64,000 bases of DNA from Paracoccus sp. JM45 (lineage in GTDB: Bacteria; Pseudomonadota; Alphaproteobacteria; Rhodobacterales; Rhodobacteraceae): positions 248,001-312,000 of the forward strand of contig NZ_QQVY01000004.1 of the NCBI RefSeq assembly GCF_003590715.1, read 5' to 3'. A program made the position numbers and the translations under genes. The notes beneath the pieces are model-generated. The model was given only the letters and a program-made list of their open reading frames with translations. It was not told the DNA's origin and searched no databases. Positions within the stretch are counted from its first letter, which is position 1, and the number at the start of each line of letters is the position of its first letter. Below are positions 8,312 to 17,261 of this stretch, piece after piece.

Positions 8312-8388
8312 CCCTCGTATCACGCCTGCACCCCTGCAATAAGCCGCGCCACTTTGCGCGGCCCATGCCGTTGCGTCCGATACGAGGG
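8312..8388 (+). ncRNA. Structured 5' leader of the RhlE-type helicase mRNA (candidate cis-regulatory RNA)
   Basis: CCCTCGTATC (8312-8321) pairs perfectly with GATACGAGGG (8379-8388), enclosing two further hairpins. One is TGCA-CCCC-TGCA (8327-8338). The other is GCCGCGC-CACTTT-GCGCGGC (8343-8362), with 7 bp. The result is a three-way junction ending 19 nt before the helicase ATG. No known riboswitch consensus is recognised. Helicase and cold-shock genes often have autoregulatory leaders, so a structure-sensing role is plausible but inferred. Confidence 0.5.
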
Positions 8389-8407
8389 ATGCAGGGCACG
8401 AAAGTCT

Positions 8408-9784
8408 ATGATGGAACAGAATAACACCCGCCGCCGCCCCAACCGTGGCGGCAAATCCGCACCTCGTCATTCCGCGCATTCGGCGCAGATCAACGAAGGT
8501 CGCCACACCACATCGCGTGATCCGCTGGCAACCGGCGCATTTGCCGATATGGGCATCGATCACCGTATCAACGCCAATCTGGCCGCGATGGGCCTGACCA
8601 CCCCGACCCCGATTCAGGCGCAGGGCATTCCAGCGATTGTCGAAGGTCGTGACGTGCTGGGTCTGGCCCAGACCGGCACCGGCAAAACGGCGGCATTCGG
8701 CCTGCCGATGCTGACCCGCCTGATCAATTTCGGCAAAAAGCCCGATCCGCGCACCTGCCGCGCGCTGATCCTTGCGCCGACCCGCGAACTGGCCACCCAG
8801 ATCGCCACCAATATCGACGCCTATGCCGAAGGCACGCCGATCCGCAGCTTCCGCGTTGTGGGCGGTGCCTCGATCAACGTCCAGACCGAGCGTTTGTCGC
8901 GCGGTGTCGATGTGCTGATCGCCACGCCGGGTCGCCTGATGGACCTGATCGAACGTCGCGCCATCAGCCTTGAGGCCACCACCTATCTGGTGCTGGACGA
9001 GGCTGACCAGATGCTGGACATCGGCTTTATCCATACGCTGCGCAAGATCGCCCGCATGTTGCCGCGCGAACGCCAGACGCTGATGTTCTCGGCCACGATG
9101 CCGAAGCTGATGTCGGAACTGTCGGACACCTATCTGACCAATCCGGTCAAGGTTGCCGTCAACCCTCCGGGGCAGGCTGCCAAGCAGATTGAACAGGGCG
9201 TGCATTTCGTCGGCCAGGGCGACAAATCGACCCTGCTGGCCGAATATATGTCCAAGCACACCAACGAATTGTCGATGGTTTTTGGCCGCACCAAGCACGG
9301 CTGCGAAAAGCTGGCCAAGCTGCTGGACAAATGGGGCTTTGCCGTTGCCGCGATCCATGGCAACAAAAGTCAGGGTCAACGCGAACGCGCGCTGGAGTCC
9401 TTCCGCAAGGGGGACATCAAGGTTCTGGTCGCAACCGACGTTGCAGCCCGTGGTCTGGACATCCCTGAAGTGGCGCATGTCTATAACTTCGACCTGCCGA
9501 ATGTGCCGGAAAACTATGTCCACCGCATTGGCCGGACGGCCCGCGCCGGTCGTGAAGGCCGCGCCGTTGCGTTCTGCGCCCCTGCCGAGGTCGGCGAATT
9601 GCGCGCCATCGAAAAGGCGATGAAAAACTCGATCCCTGTGATCGGTGGCGAAGTGCCCTTCGGTGCGCCCCCTGCCGGTGGCCCCGGTGCCGCACGCAGC
9701 CGCAAGTTCGGCGGCCCCGACACCGGCGGCAACAAGCGTCCGGCCCGTCGCCCGTCGCGCGCGCCCAAATCGCGTGCCAGCTGA
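8408..9784 (+). CDS. rhlE: DEAD-box RNA helicase, RhlE type
   Basis: A 458-residue ATP-dependent RNA helicase with all motifs: Q motif (TPTPIQAQGIP), I AQTGTGKT, Ia PTRELA, II DEAD, III SAT, V VATDVAARGLDI and VI HRIGRTARAG. The C-terminal 60 residues are basic and rich in Pro, Gly and Arg, typical of RhlE proteins in ribosome or RNA decay work. An upstream in-frame extension (from 8303) lies inside the structured leader and is unlike the family, so ATG 8408 (or 8411) is chosen. The SD is weak (CAGGG, about 12 nt away), consistent with regulated translation. A strong terminator follows. Confidence 0.92.
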   Translation: MMEQNNTRRRPNRGGKSAPRHSAHSAQINEGRHTTSRDPLATGAFADMGIDHRINANLAAMGLTTPTPIQAQGIPAIVEGRDVLGLAQTGTGKTAAFGLPMLTRLINFGKKPDPRTCRALILAPTRELATQIATNIDAYAEGTPIRSFRVVGGASINVQTERLSRGVDVLIATPGRLMDLIERRAISLEATTYLVLDEADQMLDIGFIHTLRKIARMLPRERQTLMFSATMPKLMSELSDTYLTNPVKVAVNPPGQAAKQIEQGVHFVGQGDKSTLLAEYMSKHTNELSMVFGRTKHGCEKLAKLLDKWGFAVAAIHGNKSQGQRERALESFRKGDIKVLVATDVAARGLDIPEVAHVYNFDLPNVPENYVHRIGRTARAGREGRAVAFCAPAEVGELRAIEKAMKNSIPVIGGEVPFGAPPAGGPGAARSRKFGGPDTGGNKRPARRPSRAPKSRAS

Positions 9785-9802
9785 TCGCGTTATATGACTG
9801 AT

Positions 9803-9840
9803 AAAAGGGCCGCAGGATATTGATCCTGCGGCCCTTTTTT
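9803..9840. terminator. Bidirectional Rho-independent terminator
   Basis: AAAAGGGCCGCAGGAT and ATCCTGCGGCCCTTTT form a perfect 16-bp stem with an ATTG loop and a T-run on the plus strand; the A-run gives a T-run on the minus strand. It separates the convergent helicase and efflux-pump genes and should end both transcripts. Confidence 0.92.
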
Positions 9841-9845
9841 AATTC

Positions 9846-11033
9846 TTAGATCAGTCGCAAACGCGGCAGGGCCAGAAATGCCACCACCCACGCCAGCAGC
9901 GCGCAAAGCGCGATTGCCGGAACCATGGTTGCGGCGCTGTTGTCCATGAAGGGTCCCGTCAGCGCGATCATAACGCCGCCTGTCAGCATCTGGAACGTCC
10001 CGCCAATGGATGACGCCAATCCGGCAATATCGGGATGCGGGTCCAGCGACATCACCATGGCGGTCGGCATCACCAGCCCTAGACAGGCGTTGGACAAAAA
10101 CAGCCCCGCCATCACCACCGGCAGCGCATCGACACCCGCCCAGACAATCAGGGTTGTCAGAACACTCGTCCCCGCAAAGCCGGTCAGGGCCAGTGAAATC
10201 ACCCGCTCCATCCCGAAGCGTTCGGCCATGCGCCCTGCAAATTGCGTGGCGCTGAAGAACCCGACGGCATTGGCTGCGAAGGCCAGTGAAAATCCGGTCG
10301 GGCTTAGCCCGTATTGGCGCGTATAGACAAAGCTGGCGCTGGACAGGAACACGAAGAAGCTGGCCATGCCAAAGCCGCCGATCATCGTCAGGCCCATAAA
10401 GCGGCCACTGGCGAACAGGCGTTTGGCCCCCGACCACATCACCCCAAGGCGAACAGGCTGGCGGTCCTGCGGGGGCAGTGTTTCGGGCAGAACGAACAGG
10501 ATCAACCCAAGGCTAAGGATGGCCGCGACCGCCAGAACGCCGAAGATATCACGCCAGCCGCCCCATGCCAGAACGATGGATCCCGTCAAAGGGGCCAGCA
10601 TCGGCGACACGGAAATGACGATCATGATCGCCGCCATCATCCTGGCCGCCGCAGGTCCCGTGGCCATATCGCGGATGATCGCACGCGGCACGGCCATCAG
10701 CGTGGCCGCCCCAAGACCCTGCACGGCGCGAGCCGCGATCAACCAGCCAAGCGTCGGGGCCAGGGCCGCAGCAATTGTCGCCGCGCTGAAGATCGCAACG
10801 CCGATCAGCAAGGGCCGCTTGCGCCCCATGGCATCCGACATCGGGCCATAAATCATCTGCGCCAGTCCGAAGACGATGAAATAGGCGGTCAGGGTCAGGG
10901 CGGCACCTGCCTCGGATGTGTCCAGATCACGCGCGACTTCGGGCAAGGCGGGCAGATACATGTCGATGGCAAATGGCCCGACAGCGGAAAGCAGACCCAG
11001 AACAAGGGCCATGCGGAACAGCGGATCACGCAT
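9846..11033 (-). CDS. Bcr/CflA-family multidrug efflux MFS transporter
   Basis: A 395-residue proton-driven exporter of the inner membrane with 12 predicted helices. Family features are the N-terminal AIDMYLPALPEVARDL block, YGPMSDAMGRKRP in loop 2-3 and the RAVQGLGAATLMAVPRAIIRD antiporter motif. Bcr/CflA members export bicyclomycin, chloramphenicol, sulfonamides or other small molecules; the natural substrate here is unknown. It is divergent from tdk with a 127-bp gap. Confidence 0.9.
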   Translation of the reverse strand: MRDPLFRMALVLGLLSAVGPFAIDMYLPALPEVARDLDTSEAGAALTLTAYFIVFGLAQMIYGPMSDAMGRKRPLLIGVAIFSAATIAAALAPTLGWLIAARAVQGLGAATLMAVPRAIIRDMATGPAAARMMAAIMIVISVSPMLAPLTGSIVLAWGGWRDIFGVLAVAAILSLGLILFVLPETLPPQDRQPVRLGVMWSGAKRLFASGRFMGLTMIGGFGMASFFVFLSSASFVYTRQYGLSPTGFSLAFAANAVGFFSATQFAGRMAERFGMERVISLALTGFAGTSVLTTLIVWAGVDALPVVMAGLFLSNACLGLVMPTAMVMSLDPHPDIAGLASSIGGTFQMLTGGVMIALTGPFMDNSAATMVPAIALCALLAWVVAFLALPRLRLI

Positions 11034-11160
11034 CAGGGCGACCTTTCATCATCATATGGGACGGAAACAGACCGGCACGGCCCGTTGCAGCGGTTCTTGC
11101 ATGCAGCGCGGCATCAGACAACCTTGATCGAACCGCCGGACGGCGCTATGGCCTGCCCGC

Positions 11161-11733
11161 ATGGCAAAGCTGTATTTCAATTACTCGACGATGAACGCGG
11201 GCAAAAGCACGATGCTTTTGCAGGCTTCCTATAACTATCGTGAACGGGGCATGCAGACGCTGCTGCTGACGGCTGCGCTGGACAGCCGCGCAGGCACCGC
11301 ACGCGTTGCCAGCCGTATCGGCATCGCCGAAGAGGCGCAGACCTTTGACGACACCACGGATCTTTTCGCGCTTGTCAGCCCCGAAATCCCCGACATCGCC
11401 TGCGTTTTCATTGACGAGGCGCAGTTCCTGACCCGCGAACAGGTCTGGCAGCTGGCGCGGATTGCCGATGATCTGGGCGTTCCGGTCATGTGCTATGGCT
11501 TGCGTGTCGATTTTCAGGGCCAGCTGTTCCCCGGATCGGCAGCCCTTCTGGCATTGGCCGATGACATGCGCGAGGTCCGCACCATCTGCCATTGCGGAAA
11601 AAAAGCCACGATGGTCATCCGCCGCGACGGCGACGGCAATGTCATGACGCAGGGCCAGCAGGTGCAGGTCGGCGGAAACGAAAGCTATGTCTCGCTTTGC
11701 CGGAAACACTGGCGGCAGGCCGTCGGGCTGTGA
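11161..11733 (+). CDS. tdk: Thymidine kinase
   Basis: A 190-residue type II thymidine kinase that phosphorylates thymidine to dTMP for salvage. The P-loop is STMNAGKST (residues 9-17), the catalytic Glu sits in IDEAQFL (about 81-87), and the zinc-ribbon cysteines appear in CHCGKK and the C-terminal CRKH. Length is normal. A flavin-dependent ThyX is encoded elsewhere in this window, and the two give the salvage and de novo routes to dTMP. Confidence 0.95.
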   Translation: MAKLYFNYSTMNAGKSTMLLQASYNYRERGMQTLLLTAALDSRAGTARVASRIGIAEEAQTFDDTTDLFALVSPEIPDIACVFIDEAQFLTREQVWQLARIADDLGVPVMCYGLRVDFQGQLFPGSAALLALADDMREVRTICHCGKKATMVIRRDGDGNVMTQGQQVQVGGNESYVSLCRKHWRQAVGL

Positions 11734-11819
11734 TCAATTTTTCTACATGGCCGGATCGGCGCGTTGCGGGGCGGCGGGGCTTGATGTAACCATCGCCCCA
11801 AACAGGCAAAGGACACATC

Positions 11820-12965
11820 ATGCGCGCATTTTTCCTTAAGGTTGCGGCCGTGATTGCATTCGCGGCCCCCGCGCAGGCTTTCGATACCAACGCCACTTCC
11901 GCATGGGTCTATGACGTGCAGACCGGTACGGTGCTGATGGAAAAGGATGCGGACAAACCGATTCCTCCCGCTTCAATGTCCAAGCTGATGACGCTTTACA
12001 TGCTGTTCGAGGCTTTGGAGGATGGCCGCGTCCAGCTGGACACCCAGCTTCCCGTGTCCAGCCGCGCCCGTGCGATGGGCGGGTCGACGATGTTCCTGAA
12101 CGAACAGGACCGTCCCACCGTCGAACAGCTGATCAAGGGCATTATCGTCCTATCCGGCAATGATGCCTGCGTTGTGGTTGCCGAAGGCCTTGCCGGAACC
12201 GAGGAAGCCTTTGCCCGCCAGATGACCGAACGCGGTCGCCAGATCGGGTTGGAAAATTCGACCTTCCACAACTCGAACGGTTGGCCACATCCCGAACACC
12301 GGATGTCCACGCATGATCTGGGCACCGTCGCCCGCCTGCTGATCCAGAAATTCCCGCAGTATTATAAGAACTTCGGCCTGACCGAATTCCAGTACGAAGA
12401 CCGCGCCCCTTCGAACCGCTATAACCGCAATCCGCTTTTGAAGCTGGGCATCGGTGCGGATGGTCTGAAGACCGGTCACACGCAGGAAGCGGGCTATGGC
12501 CTTGTCGGGTCTGCCGTGCAGGATGACCGTCGTGTGATCTTTGTCATCAGCGGTCTGGACAGCGACCGCGCCCGTGCCGAGGAATCCGAACGCATCGTCA
12601 ATTGGGCCTTCCGCCAGTTTACCATGGAAAACCTTGTTCCGGCGGGTGAAACCGTGGTCGATGCGCCGGTCTGGCTGGGCACCGAAAGCCATGTCGGGCT
12701 GACCACCGAAAACGGCGTGAACGTGCTGGTGCCTGCCGGCGTCAAGGATCAGGTCAAGGTCGAAGTGGTCTATGACAGCCCCCTGCCCGCACCCATTGCC
12801 AAGGGTGATCAACTGGGCAATCTGGTCGTCACAATCCCCGGCACGCGCGACACCATCACCCCGCTGATCGCCACCGCCGACATCCCCGAGGCGGGATTTC
12901 TGGGCCGCATGAAGGGGGCCGTGATCCAGCTTGGCCAACGCGCCATCAGCTCTGTCGCGAACTGA
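11820..12965 (+). CDS. dacA: D-alanyl-D-alanine carboxypeptidase (PBP5/6 type)
   Basis: A 381-residue periplasmic peptidase that trims the terminal D-Ala of peptidoglycan pentapeptides. The signal peptide covers residues 1-20 (cleavage after PAQA). The three penicillin-binding motifs are in order: SxxK as SMSK at 52-55, SGN at 112-114 and KTG at 217-219. The C-terminal beta domain (PBP5_C) follows, and the last about 25 residues look amphipathic, fitting membrane anchoring. The stop overlaps the tmk start as TGATG. Confidence 0.93.
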   Translation: MRAFFLKVAAVIAFAAPAQAFDTNATSAWVYDVQTGTVLMEKDADKPIPPASMSKLMTLYMLFEALEDGRVQLDTQLPVSSRARAMGGSTMFLNEQDRPTVEQLIKGIIVLSGNDACVVVAEGLAGTEEAFARQMTERGRQIGLENSTFHNSNGWPHPEHRMSTHDLGTVARLLIQKFPQYYKNFGLTEFQYEDRAPSNRYNRNPLLKLGIGADGLKTGHTQEAGYGLVGSAVQDDRRVIFVISGLDSDRARAEESERIVNWAFRQFTMENLVPAGETVVDAPVWLGTESHVGLTTENGVNVLVPAGVKDQVKVEVVYDSPLPAPIAKGDQLGNLVVTIPGTRDTITPLIATADIPEAGFLGRMKGAVIQLGQRAISSVAN

Positions 12966-13561
12966 TGCTGATCAGCTTCGAAGGCATTGACGGCTGCGGC
13001 AAGTCGACCCAATCGCGTTTGCTGGCCGACAGCCTGCGCGCGCAAGGGCGTGATGTGCTGCTGACCCGCGAACCGGGCGGCAGCCCTGGGGCCGAGGAAA
13101 TCCGCCGTCTGCTGGTCGAAGGTGATGGCGAACGCTGGTCGCCCGAAACCGAATGCCTGCTGTTCACTGCCGCCCGCCGTGACCATCTGGAATGCAGCAT
13201 CCGCCCTGCGCTGGCGGCGGGGCAAGTAATCATCACCGACCGCTTTGCCGACAGCACGCGGGTCTATCAGGGCACCACGCGCGGTGATCTGCGCGCCATG
13301 GTGGACCGTCTGCATGACCTGATGATCGGCACCGAACCCGACCGCACCTTTGTCATCGACATTGCCCCCGAAACCGGATTGGCCCGCGGCATGGCCCGTG
13401 GCGGGGCCGAAGATCGCTTCGAAAGCCTTGGTCTTGGGTTCCAGCAACAACTGGCCATCGGGTTTCGCGCCCTTGCCGCCGAATATCCCGACCGTGTGCG
13501 GTTGATCGACGGCAGCGGTTCACAAGATGACGTCGCCGCCCGCGTGTTGGCGGCGCTGTGA
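12965..13561 (+). CDS. tmk: Thymidylate kinase
   Basis: A 198-residue enzyme converting dTMP to dTDP. The P-loop is EGIDGCGKST (about residues 5-14), followed by TREPGGSPGAEEIR and the DR[YF] motif TDRFADSTRVYQG. The lid segment GLARGMARGGAEDRFE carries the arginines expected of the family. It is translationally coupled to dacA (TGATG) and to holB (GTGA). The dacA-tmk-holB-tatD order is common in Rhodobacterales. Confidence 0.95.
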   Translation: MLISFEGIDGCGKSTQSRLLADSLRAQGRDVLLTREPGGSPGAEEIRRLLVEGDGERWSPETECLLFTAARRDHLECSIRPALAAGQVIITDRFADSTRVYQGTTRGDLRAMVDRLHDLMIGTEPDRTFVIDIAPETGLARGMARGGAEDRFESLGLGFQQQLAIGFRALAAEYPDRVRLIDGSGSQDDVAARVLAAL

Positions 13562-14670
13562 AAACCGATCCTGACGATATTCCCGAACCCGACCGCGTTC
13601 CGGGGGCGCTGCATCCCCGCCATACCGCGCGGTTGATTGGACAGGATCACGCCATCGCGGATTTCGTTCAGGCCGCCCGCAGCGACCGTCTGCACCATGC
13701 TTGGATGCTGACCGGCCCGCGCGGGGTGGGCAAGGCGACGATGGCGTGGTCCATTGCCCGCTGGCTGCTGTCCAACGGCACTAACAACGATCTGACCGTT
13801 GATCCCGACACCCCCGAAGCACGACGCATCGCCGCCCTGTCGGAATCGCGGCTGCAACTGATCCGCCGCCCGTGGGACGATAAAACCAGCCGTTTACGGG
13901 CCGAAATCACCGTGGATGAGGTCCGCAAGCTGCTGTCGTTCTATCATCTGTCATCCTCGGAAGGGGGGCGACGGATCGCGATTATCGACGCAGCCGATGA
14001 TATGAACGTCCCCGCCGCCAACGCCCTGCTGAAGGTGTTGGAGGAACCGCCGAAAGACGCGCTGATCCTGCTGGTGGCGCATCAACCGGCACGTTTGTTG
14101 CCCACCATCCGGTCGCGTTGCCGCACGCTGCGCCTGATGCCGATGAAGCCCGCGCAGATGGGCGGCATCCTGGCCGACCAAGGCATCGACGAGGACGCCG
14201 AAGCCTTGTCCGCCCTGTCTGACGGTTCCGTGGGTGAGGCTTTGCGTCTTGCCGGTCAGGGGGGGCTGGACCGCTATCAACAGCTGGTCGATCTGTTTTC
14301 CACCCTGCCCCGCATGGACCGGCTGGCCGCCGCAAAATTCGCCGACACGGCTGCGGGACGGGCGGGCGCTGACGGCGATCCCTTCGATCTGGCGATTACA
14401 TTGCTGGACCGCTTCCTGATACGGTTGGCGCGTGCGGGGCTGATGGGTGCGCCTCTGCCCCAAGCGGCCAAGGGTGAGGGCGCGTTGATGGCGCGGCTTT
14501 CGCCCAACGATTGGGCATCCCGCGTCTGGGCCGATGCACAGGCCCGCCTGTCGGCACGTGCCCGCACGGGACGGGCGGTCAACCTTGACCCTGCGGCGCT
14601 GGTGATGGATATGGTTCTGGAACTGGCGCAATTGCCACCCGCGCAATCCGCCCCGACTGCCAAAGGTTGA
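13558..14670 (+). CDS. holB: DNA polymerase III subunit delta'
   Basis: A 370-residue clamp-loader subunit of the AAA+ fold. A Walker-A-like TGPRGVGKAT lies near residue 52, an acidic Walker-B-like IIDAADDMN near 142, and the SRC motif (TIRSRCRTLRL) near 183. The C-terminal part is alpha-helical. The GTG start at 13558 overlaps the tmk stop by 4 nt. The four zinc cysteines of DnaX are not evident, which argues for delta' rather than tau/gamma. Confidence 0.92.
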   Translation: MKTDPDDIPEPDRVPGALHPRHTARLIGQDHAIADFVQAARSDRLHHAWMLTGPRGVGKATMAWSIARWLLSNGTNNDLTVDPDTPEARRIAALSESRLQLIRRPWDDKTSRLRAEITVDEVRKLLSFYHLSSSEGGRRIAIIDAADDMNVPAANALLKVLEEPPKDALILLVAHQPARLLPTIRSRCRTLRLMPMKPAQMGGILADQGIDEDAEALSALSDGSVGEALRLAGQGGLDRYQQLVDLFSTLPRMDRLAAAKFADTAAGRAGADGDPFDLAITLLDRFLIRLARAGLMGAPLPQAAKGEGALMARLSPNDWASRVWADAQARLSARARTGRAVNLDPAALVMDMVLELAQLPPAQSAPTAKG

Positions 14671-14674
14671 CAAT

Positions 14675-15472
14675 ATGCAAGACACGACCCCCCCGCAGAT
14701 CGTGGACAGTCATTGCCATCTGGATTTTCCCGATTTTGACGGCGAACATGACGACCTGATTTCCCGCGCACAAGCGGCTGGTGTGTCGCGTATGGTCACC
14801 ATCTGCACGCGCCTGCGTCAGGAACCGCAAGTTCGCGCGCTGGCCGATGCGCATGATTGCGTCTTTTACGCCGCCGGCACCCACCCGATGAGCGTGGCTG
14901 ACGAACCCATGGCAACGGTCGAGGAACTGGTCGCGCTGGCCCAACACCCGAAATTTGTCGGCATCGGCGAAACCGGTCTGGATTATCACTACACCGCCGA
15001 AAGCGCCGTGGCCCAACAGGAAAGCCTGTTGATCCATATCGAGGCCGCACGTCAGACCCGCCTGCCCCTGATCATCCACGCCCGCGACGCCGATGACGAC
15101 ATGGCCCGCATCCTGACCCGCGAACACAAGGCCGGCGCATTCAGCTGCGTCATGCATTGTTTTAGCAGCGGTGCGGAACTGGGCAGGGCCGCGCTGGATC
15201 TGGGGTTCTATCTGTCGATGTCGGGCATTGCGACATTCCCGCGGTCGCAGGATGTGCGCGATATCTTTGCCGCCGCCCCGCTGGACCGGATTCTGGTGGA
15301 AACCGACAGCCCCTATCTGGCCCCGAAACCGCATCGCGGCCGCCGCAACGAACCCGCCTATGTTGCAAAAACTGCCGAGGTGGGCGCACAGGTGTTCGGT
15401 ATTGATTACGCCGAATTCGCGGCACAAACGACGGCGAATTTCGACCGCTTGTTCTGGAAGGCCGCACAATGA
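14675..15472 (+). CDS. tatD: TatD-family metal-dependent hydrolase
   Basis: A 265-residue TIM-barrel hydrolase. Metal and catalytic motifs are in order: DSHCHLD (about 10-16), GIGETGLDYHY (about 97), LIIHARDAD (about 132), MHCFSSG (about 158) and ETDSPYLAPKPHRG (about 209). The family has 3'-5' DNA exonuclease or DNA-repair activities, and YcfH-type members sit next to holB in many proteobacteria, as here. It begins 4 bp after holB and overlaps the next gene by ATGA. Confidence 0.92.
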   Translation: MQDTTPPQIVDSHCHLDFPDFDGEHDDLISRAQAAGVSRMVTICTRLRQEPQVRALADAHDCVFYAAGTHPMSVADEPMATVEELVALAQHPKFVGIGETGLDYHYTAESAVAQQESLLIHIEAARQTRLPLIIHARDADDDMARILTREHKAGAFSCVMHCFSSGAELGRAALDLGFYLSMSGIATFPRSQDVRDIFAAAPLDRILVETDSPYLAPKPHRGRRNEPAYVAKTAEVGAQVFGIDYAEFAAQTTANFDRLFWKAAQ

Positions 15473-16287
15473 TCCGCGCGACGATCCTTGGCTGCGGATC
15501 GTCGGGCGGCGTGCCGCGTCTGGGCGGACGTTGGGGCGCATGCGATCCTGAAAACCCGCGCAACCGTCGCCGCCGCTGTTCGCTGTTGGTGGAACGTGAC
15601 GGACCTGATGGCACCACGCAGGTGCTGATTGATACCGGCCCCGATCTGGTCCCGCAGATGCTGGATGCCGGTGTGGCGACGCTGGATGCGGTGGTTTACA
15701 CCCATGCCCATGCAGACCATGTCCATGGCATCGACGACCTGCGCCAGATGGTCTTTAACGCGCGCCGCATCCTGCCGCTTTGGGCCGACACCCCGACAAC
15801 CGAGGCTTTGCAGGCGCGCTTCGGCTATATCTTTGAAACACCCGAAGGCAGTTTCTATCCCCCCATTTGTGCGCTGAACCAGATCACGGGTCGCATTAGC
15901 ATTGATGGCCCCGGCGGGACGATCGATATGATCCCCTTTCGCGTGCAGCATGGTGAAATTACCTCGCTCGGGTTTCGTATTGGCGGATTGGTCTATCTGC
16001 CCGATGTGTCTGCCATTCCCGAAGATGCGTGGCACCTGATTCAGGACGCCCCCGTCTTTATCATCGACGCCCTGCGTTACGAACCGCACCCCAGCCATGC
16101 ACATCTGCAGCAAGCACTGGACTGGATCGAACGGGCGAAAAACCCGCGCGCTGTGCTGACGAACATGCATATCGATATCGATTATGCGACAGTCGATGCC
16201 GAAACGCCTGATCATATTGTCCCCGCCTATGACGGAATGACGATTACAACGACCGCCGAGACCCCCGCACTTCCGTCTGCACTATGA
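15469..16287 (+). CDS. MBL-fold metal-dependent hydrolase (PhnP-like)
   Basis: A 272-residue metallo-beta-lactamase-fold protein with the metal motif THAHADHVHGID (about residues 77-88), GCGSSGGVPR at the N-terminus and LPDVS at about 170. This N-terminal pattern and the metal-site spacing match the PhnP/YcbL-like phosphodiesterases that accompany tatD in alphaproteobacteria. It is coupled on both sides by ATGA overlaps. The substrate is not known. Confidence 0.88.
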   Translation: MIRATILGCGSSGGVPRLGGRWGACDPENPRNRRRRCSLLVERDGPDGTTQVLIDTGPDLVPQMLDAGVATLDAVVYTHAHADHVHGIDDLRQMVFNARRILPLWADTPTTEALQARFGYIFETPEGSFYPPICALNQITGRISIDGPGGTIDMIPFRVQHGEITSLGFRIGGLVYLPDVSAIPEDAWHLIQDAPVFIIDALRYEPHPSHAHLQQALDWIERAKNPRAVLTNMHIDIDYATVDAETPDHIVPAYDGMTITTTAETPALPSAL

Positions 16288-17228
16288 GTGCGCTTTTCAA
16301 CATTATTCTTCCGGTTTTCTTGATCATCGGCTTTGGATATCTTGTCGCATGGCGCGGATGGTTCAAAGACAACGCTGTCGATGGATTGATGAGCTTTGCG
16401 CAGAATTTCGCTGTGCCGACACTGCTTTTCGCCTCGATCGCACGGCTGGATCTGGGGACCGAGTTTCGCGCACAGCTGCTGATCCCCTTCTATGCCGGTG
16501 CGATCCTTAGTTTTCTTGCGGGATCGGCGGGGGCAAAGCTGCTGTCCAACCGCCCCGCAGAAGATTGCGTTGCCATCGGCTTTGTCTGCATGTTTTCCAA
16601 TTCCCTGCTGTTGGGCGTCCCGATCACCGAGCGCGCCTATGGGGCAGGTGCGCTGGATGGCAATTGGGCGATTATCGCCCTGCATTCGCCGCTGCTTTAT
16701 ACATTTGGTATTACGGTGATGGAATTCACACGGGCACGCGGCAGCGATCTGTCGGTGGGGCGCGTGGCGATGCGGGCGATGACGGGGGTGCTGCGGACCT
16801 CTTTGGTGATCGGCATTTTGCTGGGCGTCGTTACCAATCTTCTGATGCATGCGGGACTGGTTCTGCCTTCCGGGTTCTGGGATGCGGTCGATATGATCGG
16901 GCGCGCGGCCCTTCCGGCGGCCTTGTTCGGCCTGGGTGGCGTTCTTCACCGCTATCGCCCCGAAGGTGACATGGCGACCATTACCATGTGCTGTGGCTTT
17001 GCATTGATCCTGCATCCAGCCATTACGTACGGGTCCGGCATGTTGCTGGGACTGGATCGGGACGGAATGCGATCGGCAGTGATGACGGCAAGTATGGCAC
17101 CGGGCATCAATGCCTATCTGTTCGCGAATGTTTACGGGACGGCGAAACGGGTCGCAGCCTCGACCGTGCTGATCGCGACAGGTATTTCGACGCTGACCAT
17201 TTGGATGTGGCTGACGATCCTGCCGTAA
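16284..17228 (+). CDS. AEC-family (auxin efflux carrier type) transporter
   Basis: A 314-residue membrane protein with about 10 helices and the AEC repeat pattern: FAQNFAVPTLLFASIA in the first half and SMAPGINAYLFANVYG in the second. Bacterial AEC members carry malate or other small organic acids. It overlaps the MBL gene by ATGA, so it is translated from the dacA operon transcript although its role is unrelated to replication. Confidence 0.88.
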   Translation: MSALFNIILPVFLIIGFGYLVAWRGWFKDNAVDGLMSFAQNFAVPTLLFASIARLDLGTEFRAQLLIPFYAGAILSFLAGSAGAKLLSNRPAEDCVAIGFVCMFSNSLLLGVPITERAYGAGALDGNWAIIALHSPLLYTFGITVMEFTRARGSDLSVGRVAMRAMTGVLRTSLVIGILLGVVTNLLMHAGLVLPSGFWDAVDMIGRAALPAALFGLGGVLHRYRPEGDMATITMCCGFALILHPAITYGSGMLLGLDRDGMRSAVMTASMAPGINAYLFANVYGTAKRVAASTVLIATGISTLTIWMWLTILP

Positions 17229-17232
17229 ATTA

Positions 17233-17255
17233 CGGGGGAATATGGCATTCCCCCG
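17233..17255. terminator. Hairpin terminator between convergent operons
   Basis: CGGGGGAAT and ATTCCCCCG make a perfect 9-bp stem with a 5-nt loop. It lies between the AEC transporter stop and the stop of the last pot-like permease. A short TTTATT follows on the plus strand. Confidence 0.7.
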
Positions 17256-17261
17256 CTCGGT

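Noticed and set aside
8213..9523. Long minus-strand frame (436 codons) opposite the RhlE-type helicase
   Set aside because: It is a shadow of high-GC codon use. Its product is His/Arg/Gln-rich with no family motifs, while the plus strand encodes all helicase motifs.
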